Position numbers and translations under genes: made by a program. Below are positions 34,048 to 41,970 of a stretch of DNA of 64,000 nucleotides, in pieces. The first letter of the stretch is position 1; every line of letters begins with the position of its first letter. The notes beneath the pieces are model-generated. The model was given only the letters and a program-made list of their open reading frames with translations. It ran no database searches and was not told where the DNA came from. Source of the stretch: Pseudohalocynthiibacter aestuariivivens (GTDB lineage: Bacteria; Pseudomonadota; Alphaproteobacteria; Rhodobacterales; Rhodobacteraceae); the NCBI RefSeq assembly GCF_011040495.1, contig NZ_CP049037.1:1116001-1180000 (forward strand), given 5' to 3'.

Positions 34048-35157
34048 ATGCAAGACAAGCAATTCATGAAAGAGACGCTGGTAGAGAGCGCCCACGCCTA
34101 CAAGGCAGGCCGGATGGACCGCCGCACGTTTCTGGCGCTCTGCGGCATGGCGGGTGTTGCCACCTCGTCCGTGATCGCGGGCGACGCCAAGGCCGCTGCC
34201 GATCATGTGGTGATGTGGAATTGGGGCGGGCAATCGGTGGAATGCCACGGCTCGGCGATCGGGGATGCGTTCACAGCAGAGACCGGTCTGGGCGTGAAAT
34301 ACGACACCTCCGGCCCGCTAGAAGGCAAGATCCGCGAGATGGTGGACAGCGGCAACGTGACGGCCGACGTAGCCGACGCGGACCTGTTCAACGCGGTTTC
34401 GCTTGGCCCCACGGGACATCTGGAGCCGATTGATTACAGCATCGTCAGCAAGGAAAAGACCCTGCCGCAATATGCGCTGGAATACGGCGTGTCGATCATC
34501 CTCTACGGCTATGCCTTCGTCTATGACACCGAAGTGTACGGAGACAATCCGCCCAAGGATTGGAAGGATTTCTTTGACACGGCCAATTTCCCCGGCACCC
34601 GCGCACTCTACAAATGGGCGAACGGATCGCTTGAAGGGGCACTGATGGCCGATGGTGTGGCCGGTGACGACCTTTATCCGCTGGACATGGAGCGGGCGCT
34701 GAACAAGGTCAAATCCATCAAGGATGACAGCATCTACTGGGGCTCCGGATCCGAGGTGCATTCGATGTGCGTCAATGGCGAAGCCTCAATGGCGATCATC
34801 TGGCAGAACCGTGGCCGCAATATCGAGACCGACACCGAAGGGCGCTACAAGCTGGTGAACAATCAGGCGATGGCCATGCCCGGCGCCTATATCGTTCCCA
34901 AGGGCAACCCGGCGGGCCGCGATGCGGTGATGAGATACATCGCCACGGCGCAGGAAGTCCCGGCGCAGTTGGAGATTCTGAACTGTCTGGGCATGACCCC
35001 CTCGAACCCTGCGGCCTTTGGCGAAATCCCCGAAGATCAACAGCCTTATGCCATCACCTCGGCCATGAATATCGACAAGATCGTCTATAACGATCCGGTC
35101 TGGTGGGGCGAGAATGGCAGCGAGGCGGTCAACGCCTTCCTTGACGCCATCAGTTAA
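34048..35157 (+). CDS. Extracellular solute-binding protein (PotD-like), carnitine cluster
   Basis: A 369-residue periplasmic binding protein. The N-terminus has a twin-arginine style export signal (MDRRTFLALCGMAGVATSS, near residues 24-42) followed by a likely cleavage after AKAA. The mature part is rich in Trp and Tyr (VVMWNWGGQS, YWGSGSE, VWWGENGSE), which suits an aromatic box for a quaternary ammonium ligand, though that is inference. AAGGAG precedes the ATG. A stable hairpin follows the gene. Confidence 0.9.
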   Translation: MQDKQFMKETLVESAHAYKAGRMDRRTFLALCGMAGVATSSVIAGDAKAAADHVVMWNWGGQSVECHGSAIGDAFTAETGLGVKYDTSGPLEGKIREMVDSGNVTADVADADLFNAVSLGPTGHLEPIDYSIVSKEKTLPQYALEYGVSIILYGYAFVYDTEVYGDNPPKDWKDFFDTANFPGTRALYKWANGSLEGALMADGVAGDDLYPLDMERALNKVKSIKDDSIYWGSGSEVHSMCVNGEASMAIIWQNRGRNIETDTEGRYKLVNNQAMAMPGAYIVPKGNPAGRDAVMRYIATAQEVPAQLEILNCLGMTPSNPAAFGEIPEDQQPYAITSAMNIDKIVYNDPVWWGENGSEAVNAFLDAIS

Positions 35158-35169
35158 CGAACCTCTCCC

Positions 35170-35203
35170 ATGCGGGCGGCCTCTCTTTCTGAGTTGCCCG
35201 CAT
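35170..35203 (+). terminator. Intercistronic hairpin after the solute-binding protein gene
   Basis: The arms ATGCGGGC (35170-35177) and GCCCGCAT (35196-35203) pair perfectly over 8 bp. Placed directly after the binding-protein stop and before the permeases, the hairpin mirrors the one at 10207-10238. It probably raises the ratio of binding protein to permease by stabilising the upstream mRNA or by partial termination. Confidence 0.45.
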
Positions 35204-35257
35204 ACTGGCCGGAGGCCACGCGGGCCTTCGGCATTTTCCTAGCACATCGGTTAAAAC

Positions 35258-36109
35258 ATGCAGTTATTCCAGAGATATATCAGCCCCGGATGGCTCTTGG
35301 TGGCGCCGTTCGTCATCGTCGTGCTGGCGTTCTATGCTGGCCCGCTGATCAATATCCTGTGGCTGAGCGTGACCGATCCAGAGCCGGGGATTGGCAACTA
35401 TCAAAAACTGTACGAAACCGACGCGTTGGGGCGCATTCTGTGGACGACATTCCGCATCTGCCTGATCACCACGTTTTTCAGCGTCGCACTGGGCTATAGC
35501 GTCGCCTACGCGATGGTGCATGCCCACCGCAAGAACCAGCATATCATGCTGACATTCCTGCTGGTCAGCTTCTGGATATCGGTTCTGGTACGCACTTTTG
35601 CGTGGCTGATGCTGCTAGGGCGCAACGGGCTGGTGAACGAGTCGATGGAGGCGATTGGCCTGATTTCCGACCCGATCCGGTTCATGCGCAACGAATTGGG
35701 AGTGTTGATCGGGATGGTGCATTACATGGTGCCCTATGCCGTGCTGCCGCTGCTGGCGAACATGCAGACATTGGACACCCGCGTGATGTCGGCCTCGCGC
35801 AATCTGGGGGCGACGGGCACACAGACCTTCTGGCGCATTTATCTGCCACTGACGATGCCGGGATTGATCGCGTCGTCGCTGCTGGTCTTCATCCTCAGCC
35901 TTGGGTTCTACGTGACGCCCGCGATCCTAGGCGGCGGCAAGGTTCTGATGGTGGCTGAATATATCTCTGTTCAACTGTTGGTCACACTCAATTGGGGCAC
36001 GGCTGCGATGCTGGGCACGTTGATGTTGTTCTCTGTGCTGGCGTTGCTCTGGATCATGTCACGGTTCATGCAGCTCAGCGCGGTCTTTGGTGGCGGAGCG
36101 GCACGATGA
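35258..36109 (+). CDS. ABC importer permease (PotB type), carnitine cluster
   Basis: A 283-residue inner-membrane permease with about six helices, the first being LLVAPFVIVVLAFYAGPLIN (residues about 11-30), and the coupling loop ASRNLGATGTQTFWRIYLPL. Length is normal for PotB, unlike the 392-residue homologue at 9004-10182. Its stop overlaps the start of the second permease (ATGA at 36106). Confidence 0.92.
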   Translation: MQLFQRYISPGWLLVAPFVIVVLAFYAGPLINILWLSVTDPEPGIGNYQKLYETDALGRILWTTFRICLITTFFSVALGYSVAYAMVHAHRKNQHIMLTFLLVSFWISVLVRTFAWLMLLGRNGLVNESMEAIGLISDPIRFMRNELGVLIGMVHYMVPYAVLPLLANMQTLDTRVMSASRNLGATGTQTFWRIYLPLTMPGLIASSLLVFILSLGFYVTPAILGGGKVLMVAEYISVQLLVTLNWGTAAMLGTLMLFSVLALLWIMSRFMQLSAVFGGGAAR

Positions 36110-36909
36110 AACCCGGATTATTTGCACGTCTGAACCGTGTCGGCGCATGGATGGCACTGCTGTTTCTGGTGCTGCCTGCCCTGATCGCGATCCCGGTATC
36201 GCTGACTCCAAAGCGGTTCTTGTCGATGCCCAAGGGCGACTATTCGCTGCGGCATTTCGAATTCCTGTTTTCCAGCCCCGAATGGCTGTCAAGTTTTGCC
36301 CAGAGCGGAATCATCGCCATCAGCACGGCCGTACTGGCCACGGCGCTGGGGACGCTGGCGGCGATTGGCCTGTGGCGCGTGACATCAAAATACAGTGAAA
36401 TTGTGCGCGCCTTTCTGCTGCTGCCGCTGATCATCCCGCAAATCATTTCCGCGATGGCGTTCTACCGTCTGTTGATCCCGCTGGGTCTGTTGGACAGCTA
36501 TGCGGGCCTCATTCTGGCGCATACGGTTCTGGCAGCGCCAATGGTGCTGATCACGGTCAGTGCGAGCCTGGCCAATTTCGACCCAAAGCTGGAACAGGCC
36601 AGCCGCAACATGGGGGCGCCCGCATGGATGACGATGCGGCGCGTGATCCTGCCGTCGATCCGACCCGGCGTATTTGCTGGCGCTCTCTTTGCTTTCATCC
36701 TGAGCTGGGATGAGATCGTCGTCACGCTCTTTATCTCGAAATTCAACGTCTACACCCTGCCTCGCCGGATGTGGAACGGAATCCGCGAAAACACCGATCC
36801 GACTGTGGCGGCCGCCGCCGTGGTGCTGATCGCCATAACATTGGCCGCGTTCGCAATCTCGGCCATCGTGTCGCGCCGTCGCGCGCAAACCGCTCTGAAA
36901 GAGGACTAA
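36106..36909 (+). CDS. ABC importer permease (PotC type), carnitine cluster
   Basis: A 267-residue inner-membrane permease with about six helices and the coupling loop ASRNMGAPAWMTMRRVILPS. The frame is open further upstream to 35992, but the ATG at 36106 overlaps the first permease's stop and begins MKPGLFARLNRVGAW just before the first helix, so it is the real start. The acyl-CoA dehydrogenase gene starts four bases after the stop. Confidence 0.92.
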   Translation: MKPGLFARLNRVGAWMALLFLVLPALIAIPVSLTPKRFLSMPKGDYSLRHFEFLFSSPEWLSSFAQSGIIAISTAVLATALGTLAAIGLWRVTSKYSEIVRAFLLLPLIIPQIISAMAFYRLLIPLGLLDSYAGLILAHTVLAAPMVLITVSASLANFDPKLEQASRNMGAPAWMTMRRVILPSIRPGVFAGALFAFILSWDEIVVTLFISKFNVYTLPRRMWNGIRENTDPTVAAAAVVLIAITLAAFAISAIVSRRRAQTALKED

Positions 36910-36912
36910 CGC

Positions 36913-38073
36913 ATGAATATTATGGTCAGCCATGAGAACGAGCTGCTGCTGAACACAGTCCGCGCCTTCATGGAGGAAGAGATGTTTCCGCACGAACAGA
37001 TGGTCGACAAGACCGGCGAGGTGCCCAAGGATCTGGGCCGCCAGATCGAAGCGCGTGCCAAGGAGGTTGGTCTCTATGCCTGCAACCTGCCGGAGGACGT
37101 CGGCGGCGGTGGTCTGGGCCTGTCGGCAATGCACCTGATCGAGCGCGAATACGGCAAAACCAGCCATGCGTTGCACAGTTGGGCCGCGCGGCCCACGGAA
37201 CTGTTGCTGGCCTGCGAGGGCGATCAGCGCGAACAATATTTGCTGCCAGCCGTGCGCGGCGAGAAACGCGAGCTTTTCGGTCTGACCGAACCCGAGGCCG
37301 GATCGGACGTGATGGGCATGAAGACCAACGCCCGGCGCGACGGCGATGACTGGATTCTGAACGGAACCAAGCACTTCATCTCTGGTCCGTGCATGCCGGA
37401 TTTCGCCATCGTCTTTGCCGCGACGGGTGTGGATGAAAGCCCGCGTGGCAGCCGCAAGCGTGTCACCGCCTTTCTGGTCGATATCGGCGCGCCGGGGTTC
37501 GAGTGCCGCGAAGGCAACCGCTGTGTCAGCTACCGTGGTTACCGCAATTATCAACTGACCTTCGACAATGTCCGCCTTGGCCCCGGTCAGGTGCTGGGCG
37601 AAGAGGGGCGCGGGCTGGAGTTGGCCGGTCAATGGCTGGGCATGGGACGCATCTGGGTCGGTGCAAGTTGTTGTGGCAAAGCAGAGCGCATTCTGGGACT
37701 GGCAACCGAATGGGCGGCAAGCCGTCGTCAGTTTGGCCAGCCGATCGGGCGGTTTCAGGCGACCGGGTTCCGGCTGGCGGATGGCGCGATGGGGCTGCGT
37801 GCGGCGGACCTGCTGGTGGCCGATGCCGTGGCCCGCGCAGAGCGCGGCGCGATGGAGGATGCCGATGCGGCCATGGTCAAAGTCTATTGTTCCGAAATGC
37901 TGAACCGGATCGCTGATGACACAGTGCAGATTTATGGCGGCATGGGCCTGATGGAGGAACTGCCGATCGAGCGTCTGTGGCGTGACAGTCGGCTGGAACG
38001 CATCTGGGACGGCACGTCAGAGATCCAGCGCCACATCATCACCCGGTCGATCCTGCGCCCGCTGGGGGCCTGA
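36913..38073 (+). CDS. Acyl-CoA dehydrogenase (gamma-butyrobetainyl/crotonobetainyl-CoA context)
   Basis: A 386-residue FAD enzyme of the acyl-CoA dehydrogenase family with all three domains: FGLTEPEAGSDVMGMKTNAR, DWILNGTKHFISG and IYGGMGLMEELPIERLWRDS. The residue at the usual catalytic glutamate position of medium-chain enzymes is D366 (RIWDGTSEIQR). In context it would desaturate gamma-butyrobetainyl-CoA to crotonobetainyl-CoA for the CaiD-like hydratase. It is the fifth gene after the beta-keto acid cleavage gene and is followed six bases later by an acyl-CoA ligase gene. Confidence 0.88.
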   Translation: MNIMVSHENELLLNTVRAFMEEEMFPHEQMVDKTGEVPKDLGRQIEARAKEVGLYACNLPEDVGGGGLGLSAMHLIEREYGKTSHALHSWAARPTELLLACEGDQREQYLLPAVRGEKRELFGLTEPEAGSDVMGMKTNARRDGDDWILNGTKHFISGPCMPDFAIVFAATGVDESPRGSRKRVTAFLVDIGAPGFECREGNRCVSYRGYRNYQLTFDNVRLGPGQVLGEEGRGLELAGQWLGMGRIWVGASCCGKAERILGLATEWAASRRQFGQPIGRFQATGFRLADGAMGLRAADLLVADAVARAERGAMEDADAAMVKVYCSEMLNRIADDTVQIYGGMGLMEELPIERLWRDSRLERIWDGTSEIQRHIITRSILRPLGA

Positions 38074-38079
38074 CCATCC

Positions 38080-40188
38080 ATGACCACGTCCATGACTCCG
38101 GCCAAGCGGCAGAATTTCGAGCGGCTTCTTAATCCGCGCCATATTGCCTTTATCGGCGGGGCAGATGCCGCCGTAGGCATCACCGAGGCACGCCGCGCCG
38201 GATATACGGGGCAGATGTGGGTGGTAAACCCACGGCGCGCACAGATCGCCGGGCTGCCCTGTCTGCCAGACATTGCCGCGCTGCCAGAGCCCCCAGACGC
38301 GGTGTTTCTGGCCATTCCGGCGGCGTTGGTGCCCGCAGCAGTGGCGGACCTGTCCGCAATGGGGGCAGGTGGCATCGTGTGCTATTCTGCCGGGTTCGCA
38401 GAAGCGCATGATGAGGGTCGAGCGCTGGAGCAGGCGCTGAAAGACGCGCTGGGTGACATGGTGCTGATCGGGCCAAATTGTTACGGGCTGATCAACTATG
38501 TCGGCAAATCTGCGCTCTGGCCCTTTGCCCATGGTGGCACCTGCCCCGGCTACGGTGCCGCCATCATCACGCAATCGGGCATGTTTTCATCCGACATCAC
38601 GATGAGCCAACGATCCCTGCCTGTGGCCTATATGGCATCGGCGGGAAATCAGGCCGATCTGGGCATGGCCGAGTTTATCGACCTGTTATGCGAACGCGAA
38701 GAAGTGCGCGCCATCGGGCTGCATATCGAGGGGCTGCGCAATGTACCTGCGTTTGAGCGCGCCGCGCTCAAGGCGATCCGCGCGGGCACGCCCATTGTGG
38801 CGCTGAAAACCGGCAGTTCCGCGATTGGCGAAAGCCTGACACTGAGTCACACAGGATCATTGGCCGGATCAAACGCGCATTACACGGCCCTGTTTGAACG
38901 GACTGGTGTGATCCCGGTCACCAATCCCGCGCAATTTCTGGAAACCCTGAAATACCTCTGTGTCGCAGGTGCGCCCGAGGGCACAGATGTACTGGGGTTC
39001 ACCTGTTCGGGTGGCGGTGCCACGATGCTGGCCGATCACAGCGAGACAATTGGCCTGCGCTACCCCACCCCGGACGCGGCTGCAAAAGCTGCGCTAGTGC
39101 CGTTGCTTCCGCCTATCGCCACAGTGTCGAACCCGTTGGACTACACGACGCCGATCTGGGGCCAGCAGGACAAGACGGAACCGGTGTTCGACGCCGCCTT
39201 CGCACATATTCCGGTGCATGCGGCTGTGCTGGTACAGGATTATCCGGCCCCCGATCTGGACGAATCCAAGCAACTATACCTCAATGACGGGGCGGCCTTT
39301 GCCGATGCGGCCCGGCGCGCTGGTCTGCCTGCCGCGATCTGCGCCACGATCCCCGAAAACATCGGCCAAGAGGTGCGTGATCACTACGTGGCGCGCGGCG
39401 TTGCCCCGATGCAGGGGATACACGAGACGCTGAACGCCATTCGAGGCGCGTCATGGTGGCGCAGACGACAACACGAGATACTGTCCGCTGCGCAAAAGCC
39501 CCTCGTCCCCGGGCGGCCCATCGGACCGATCACGCTGCTAAACGAGGCCGAAGGCAAGGCACGGTTGGCCACAGCAGGGATCGCCGTGCCCAAAGGACAA
39601 CAGACAAACAGCGCAGGGTTGCTGAGCGCCGCGACCGAAACCGGCTATCCGGTTGTGCTCAAGATGATGGGACCGGCATTGGCGCATAAGTCCGATGCGG
39701 GGGCTGTCGCCGTCGGCATAGCAGATGCCAGTGCGTTGACATTGGCAGCACAGGAAATGCGGGCCGCCGTCGCACGCTATGCATCAGAGGCCGTGACAGA
39801 CGATTTTCTGGTCGAGCGCATGGCCGCCCCACCGCTGGCGGAACTGGTGGTCGGCATCCGTCGCGATCCACAATTCGGACTGGCGATGACACTGGGCAGC
39901 GGCGGCATACTGGTCGAGCTGATCGGCGATACGGTGTCATTGTTGCTGCCTGCGCAACCGGCGGACATTCACAGGGCACTGGATCAATTGCGGGTCGCAA
40001 AATTGCTGAACGGATTTCGCGGCAAACCGGCGGCTGATCGCGCGGCATTGGTCGGCGCACTGTCACAATTGGCGGAATACGCCATCGCGCAGGAAGCGCA
40101 GATTGTCGAGATCGAGATCAATCCGCTGTTTGTGTATGAGCGTGACGTCGTGGCGGTGGATGTGCTCATGCAGGTTGAATCCGCGTGA
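38080..40188 (+). CDS. NDP-forming acyl-CoA ligase (acetate-CoA ligase family, fused alpha-beta)
   Basis: A 702-residue ADP-forming CoA ligase: N-terminal CoA-binding domain (about residues 10-140), succinyl-CoA-ligase-like domains with the phosphohistidine loop LSHTGSLAGSNAHY near residue 265, and a C-terminal ATP-grasp domain from about residue 480 (GYPVVLKMMGPALAHKSDAG). It joins an acid to CoA with ATP, giving ADP and phosphate. In the carnitine context it could activate gamma-butyrobetaine, crotonobetaine or carnitine, a job done by unrelated AMP-forming CaiC in enterobacteria. It overlaps the serine hydrolase gene by four bases. Confidence 0.88.
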   Translation: MTTSMTPAKRQNFERLLNPRHIAFIGGADAAVGITEARRAGYTGQMWVVNPRRAQIAGLPCLPDIAALPEPPDAVFLAIPAALVPAAVADLSAMGAGGIVCYSAGFAEAHDEGRALEQALKDALGDMVLIGPNCYGLINYVGKSALWPFAHGGTCPGYGAAIITQSGMFSSDITMSQRSLPVAYMASAGNQADLGMAEFIDLLCEREEVRAIGLHIEGLRNVPAFERAALKAIRAGTPIVALKTGSSAIGESLTLSHTGSLAGSNAHYTALFERTGVIPVTNPAQFLETLKYLCVAGAPEGTDVLGFTCSGGGATMLADHSETIGLRYPTPDAAAKAALVPLLPPIATVSNPLDYTTPIWGQQDKTEPVFDAAFAHIPVHAAVLVQDYPAPDLDESKQLYLNDGAAFADAARRAGLPAAICATIPENIGQEVRDHYVARGVAPMQGIHETLNAIRGASWWRRRQHEILSAAQKPLVPGRPIGPITLLNEAEGKARLATAGIAVPKGQQTNSAGLLSAATETGYPVVLKMMGPALAHKSDAGAVAVGIADASALTLAAQEMRAAVARYASEAVTDDFLVERMAAPPLAELVVGIRRDPQFGLAMTLGSGGILVELIGDTVSLLLPAQPADIHRALDQLRVAKLLNGFRGKPAADRAALVGALSQLAEYAIAQEAQIVEIEINPLFVYERDVVAVDVLMQVESA

Positions 40189-41330
40189 ACGGCCAGCGCA
40201 TCCCCAATCCCGATCTGGCCGTCGGTGCGGGCAACAAACAACGCTGGAACCAGCCAGAGTTCCGCCGTCACGGGTTCCATAACGTGTATCGCCTGTTTCG
40301 TCGTGCCTACATGGTGCGGGCGCGGGCGCAATTGATGCTGAAGCCTGACGAATGCCGCGCGCTGGCAGCATTACCCGAAGTGGCGACGTTGACTACGCGG
40401 CCGGAATTTTCGGCATTGGTCTGTGCCCAAGGCGATACGGTGGTCATGTCGCGATACGCGGCAGATTTCGCCCCCGACCAACCGCATTCGATGCAGTCGG
40501 TGAGCAAGCTGATGATCCACCTGATTGCAGGCCGAATGATCGCCGAGGGGTTGCTGGATCCGGCCAAGCCGGTCGAGGCCTATATCCCAGACATCGGAAC
40601 AGGCTATCGCGGCGCGCGGGTTCAGGACGTGCTGGACATGAACGTGATCAATGATTTTTCCGAGGATTACGCCGATCCGCATGCCAGCTGCTATACCGAA
40701 GAGATCGCTCTGGGCTGGCGACTGCCACCCGAGGGCGCGCCGGAGACCGGGATGGGTGAATTCGTGCGCTCAGTCGGCGGCGACGACCTGACGAACCACG
40801 CATCGGCGATCAACTATTGCTCTGCCAACACTGACCTGTTGACCCTGATCTGCGATCATCTGCGGCCCGGCGGATTGCCGGCCGAAATCGACGCGATTGC
40901 CGAGGCGGCGGGAATTGCAGGCGCGCTGCATATCAGCCTCAGCCCTGATGGGTTACCAGCGTTTTCTGGCGGGGGCTGTATGACTGCCACCGACTTGGCG
41001 CGGTTCGGCCTGTTATTGGCGCGGATCGCGGGCCCAGCCCCCTGCCCCGGCTGGAACCAGACATTCACCCAAGCGGTCCTGACCCGCGAGGCCAAGACCC
41101 TGTCATCGCCGCGCGACCGTGTGCGCTATGCCAACCAGATGATGACCAACGGGCGATGGATTGGGCATGCGGGGTATGGCGGGCAGTTCCTGATGGTGGA
41201 CACGGTTACCGGGCTGTCCTGTGCCTATTTCAGTGTGCTGGAGAATGAAGCCGGATATTGTGATGATTACATGGCGGAAACCATCGCCTGTCTGGAGGCC
41301 GTGCTGACGGAATACGCGCGTCAGGACTAG
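40185..41330 (+). CDS. Serine hydrolase, beta-lactamase class C / esterase family
   Basis: A 381-residue member of the beta-lactamase class C-like hydrolases. The nucleophile motif SxxK is S105-V-S-K108 (HSMQSVSKLM), the tyrosine motif lies in INYCSANTDLL and the third motif is HAGYGGQF near the C-terminus. No signal peptide is seen, so it should be cytoplasmic and act as an esterase, amidase or thioesterase rather than on peptidoglycan. The start is GTG, coupled to the ligase stop. It could hydrolyse acylcarnitine esters or a CoA thioester in this pathway; this is inference from position only. Confidence 0.85.
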   Translation: MNGQRIPNPDLAVGAGNKQRWNQPEFRRHGFHNVYRLFRRAYMVRARAQLMLKPDECRALAALPEVATLTTRPEFSALVCAQGDTVVMSRYAADFAPDQPHSMQSVSKLMIHLIAGRMIAEGLLDPAKPVEAYIPDIGTGYRGARVQDVLDMNVINDFSEDYADPHASCYTEEIALGWRLPPEGAPETGMGEFVRSVGGDDLTNHASAINYCSANTDLLTLICDHLRPGGLPAEIDAIAEAAGIAGALHISLSPDGLPAFSGGGCMTATDLARFGLLLARIAGPAPCPGWNQTFTQAVLTREAKTLSSPRDRVRYANQMMTNGRWIGHAGYGGQFLMVDTVTGLSCAYFSVLENEAGYCDDYMAETIACLEAVLTEYARQD

Positions 41331-41382
41331 ACGTGCAGGCCACATCACGCCATTGAAGACGTGCAACACAAGGGCCGAGCCG

Positions 41383-41970
41383 ATGGAAATCTTACGTCAC
41401 ACCGACCTGATCGACGTCCCGTGGAAAAACGGCGGAGGTATCACCAGAGAGATCGCCACGGCAACGTTGGGATCACGAACCGCATGGCGTTTGAGCCGGG
41501 CAGATGTGGCGCAGGATGGCCCATTTTCGGATTTTTCGGGCGTGGTGCGGATTCTGACCGTTGTCTCGGGCGGCGGTGTCGATCTGGAGCACGCGACTGG
41601 TGTGCTGAACGCGTCGCTTTGGTCCCCGGTGCGCTTTGACGGTGCGCTGAAGGTGTTTGCCCGTCTCACCGATGGCCCGTTGACTGACCTCAACCTGATG
41701 TTCGATCCGTCAATCTGTGATGGCGAGGTGATCGTGCATCGCGGACCATGTGAGCCTGCGGTGTCGGCTGCCAGCGCGGGAATGATCGCGTTTCACGGGT
41801 TGGCCGGGACGCCGGTGATTGACGGCGTATCCCTGTCGCCCGGTGATACCATTTTTGCAGGCAATAGTGCTGCATCGCCAACCCTGAAGGACGGCGACGC
41901 GATGCTGGAAATTCGCCTGCACTATCTGGATCAGAGCGCCGCCATCAAGCTGGCCATCGCGGCGCGGTAA
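41383..41970 (+). CDS. hutD: HutD family protein
   Basis: A 195-residue cupin-fold protein of the HutD/Ves family found in histidine utilisation loci. It is thought to limit urocanate-pathway induction by binding an intermediate, although no enzyme activity is established. MEILRHTDLIDVPWKNGGGI is the family N-terminus. I use the ATG at 41383; an earlier ATG at 41353 lacks family sequence. The 3' end overlaps the converging hutF gene by 40 bases. Confidence 0.88.
   Translation: MEILRHTDLIDVPWKNGGGITREIATATLGSRTAWRLSRADVAQDGPFSDFSGVVRILTVVSGGGVDLEHATGVLNASLWSPVRFDGALKVFARLTDGPLTDLNLMFDPSICDGEVIVHRGPCEPAVSAASAGMIAFHGLAGTPVIDGVSLSPGDTIFAGNSAASPTLKDGDAMLEIRLHYLDQSAAIKLAIAAR

Noticed and set aside
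36385..37632. 415-codon minus-strand open frame
   Set aside because: It lies antisense to the permease and acyl-CoA dehydrogenase genes, which have clear family motifs. High GC produces long shadow frames, and its translation is His/Gln/Arg-rich without domains.
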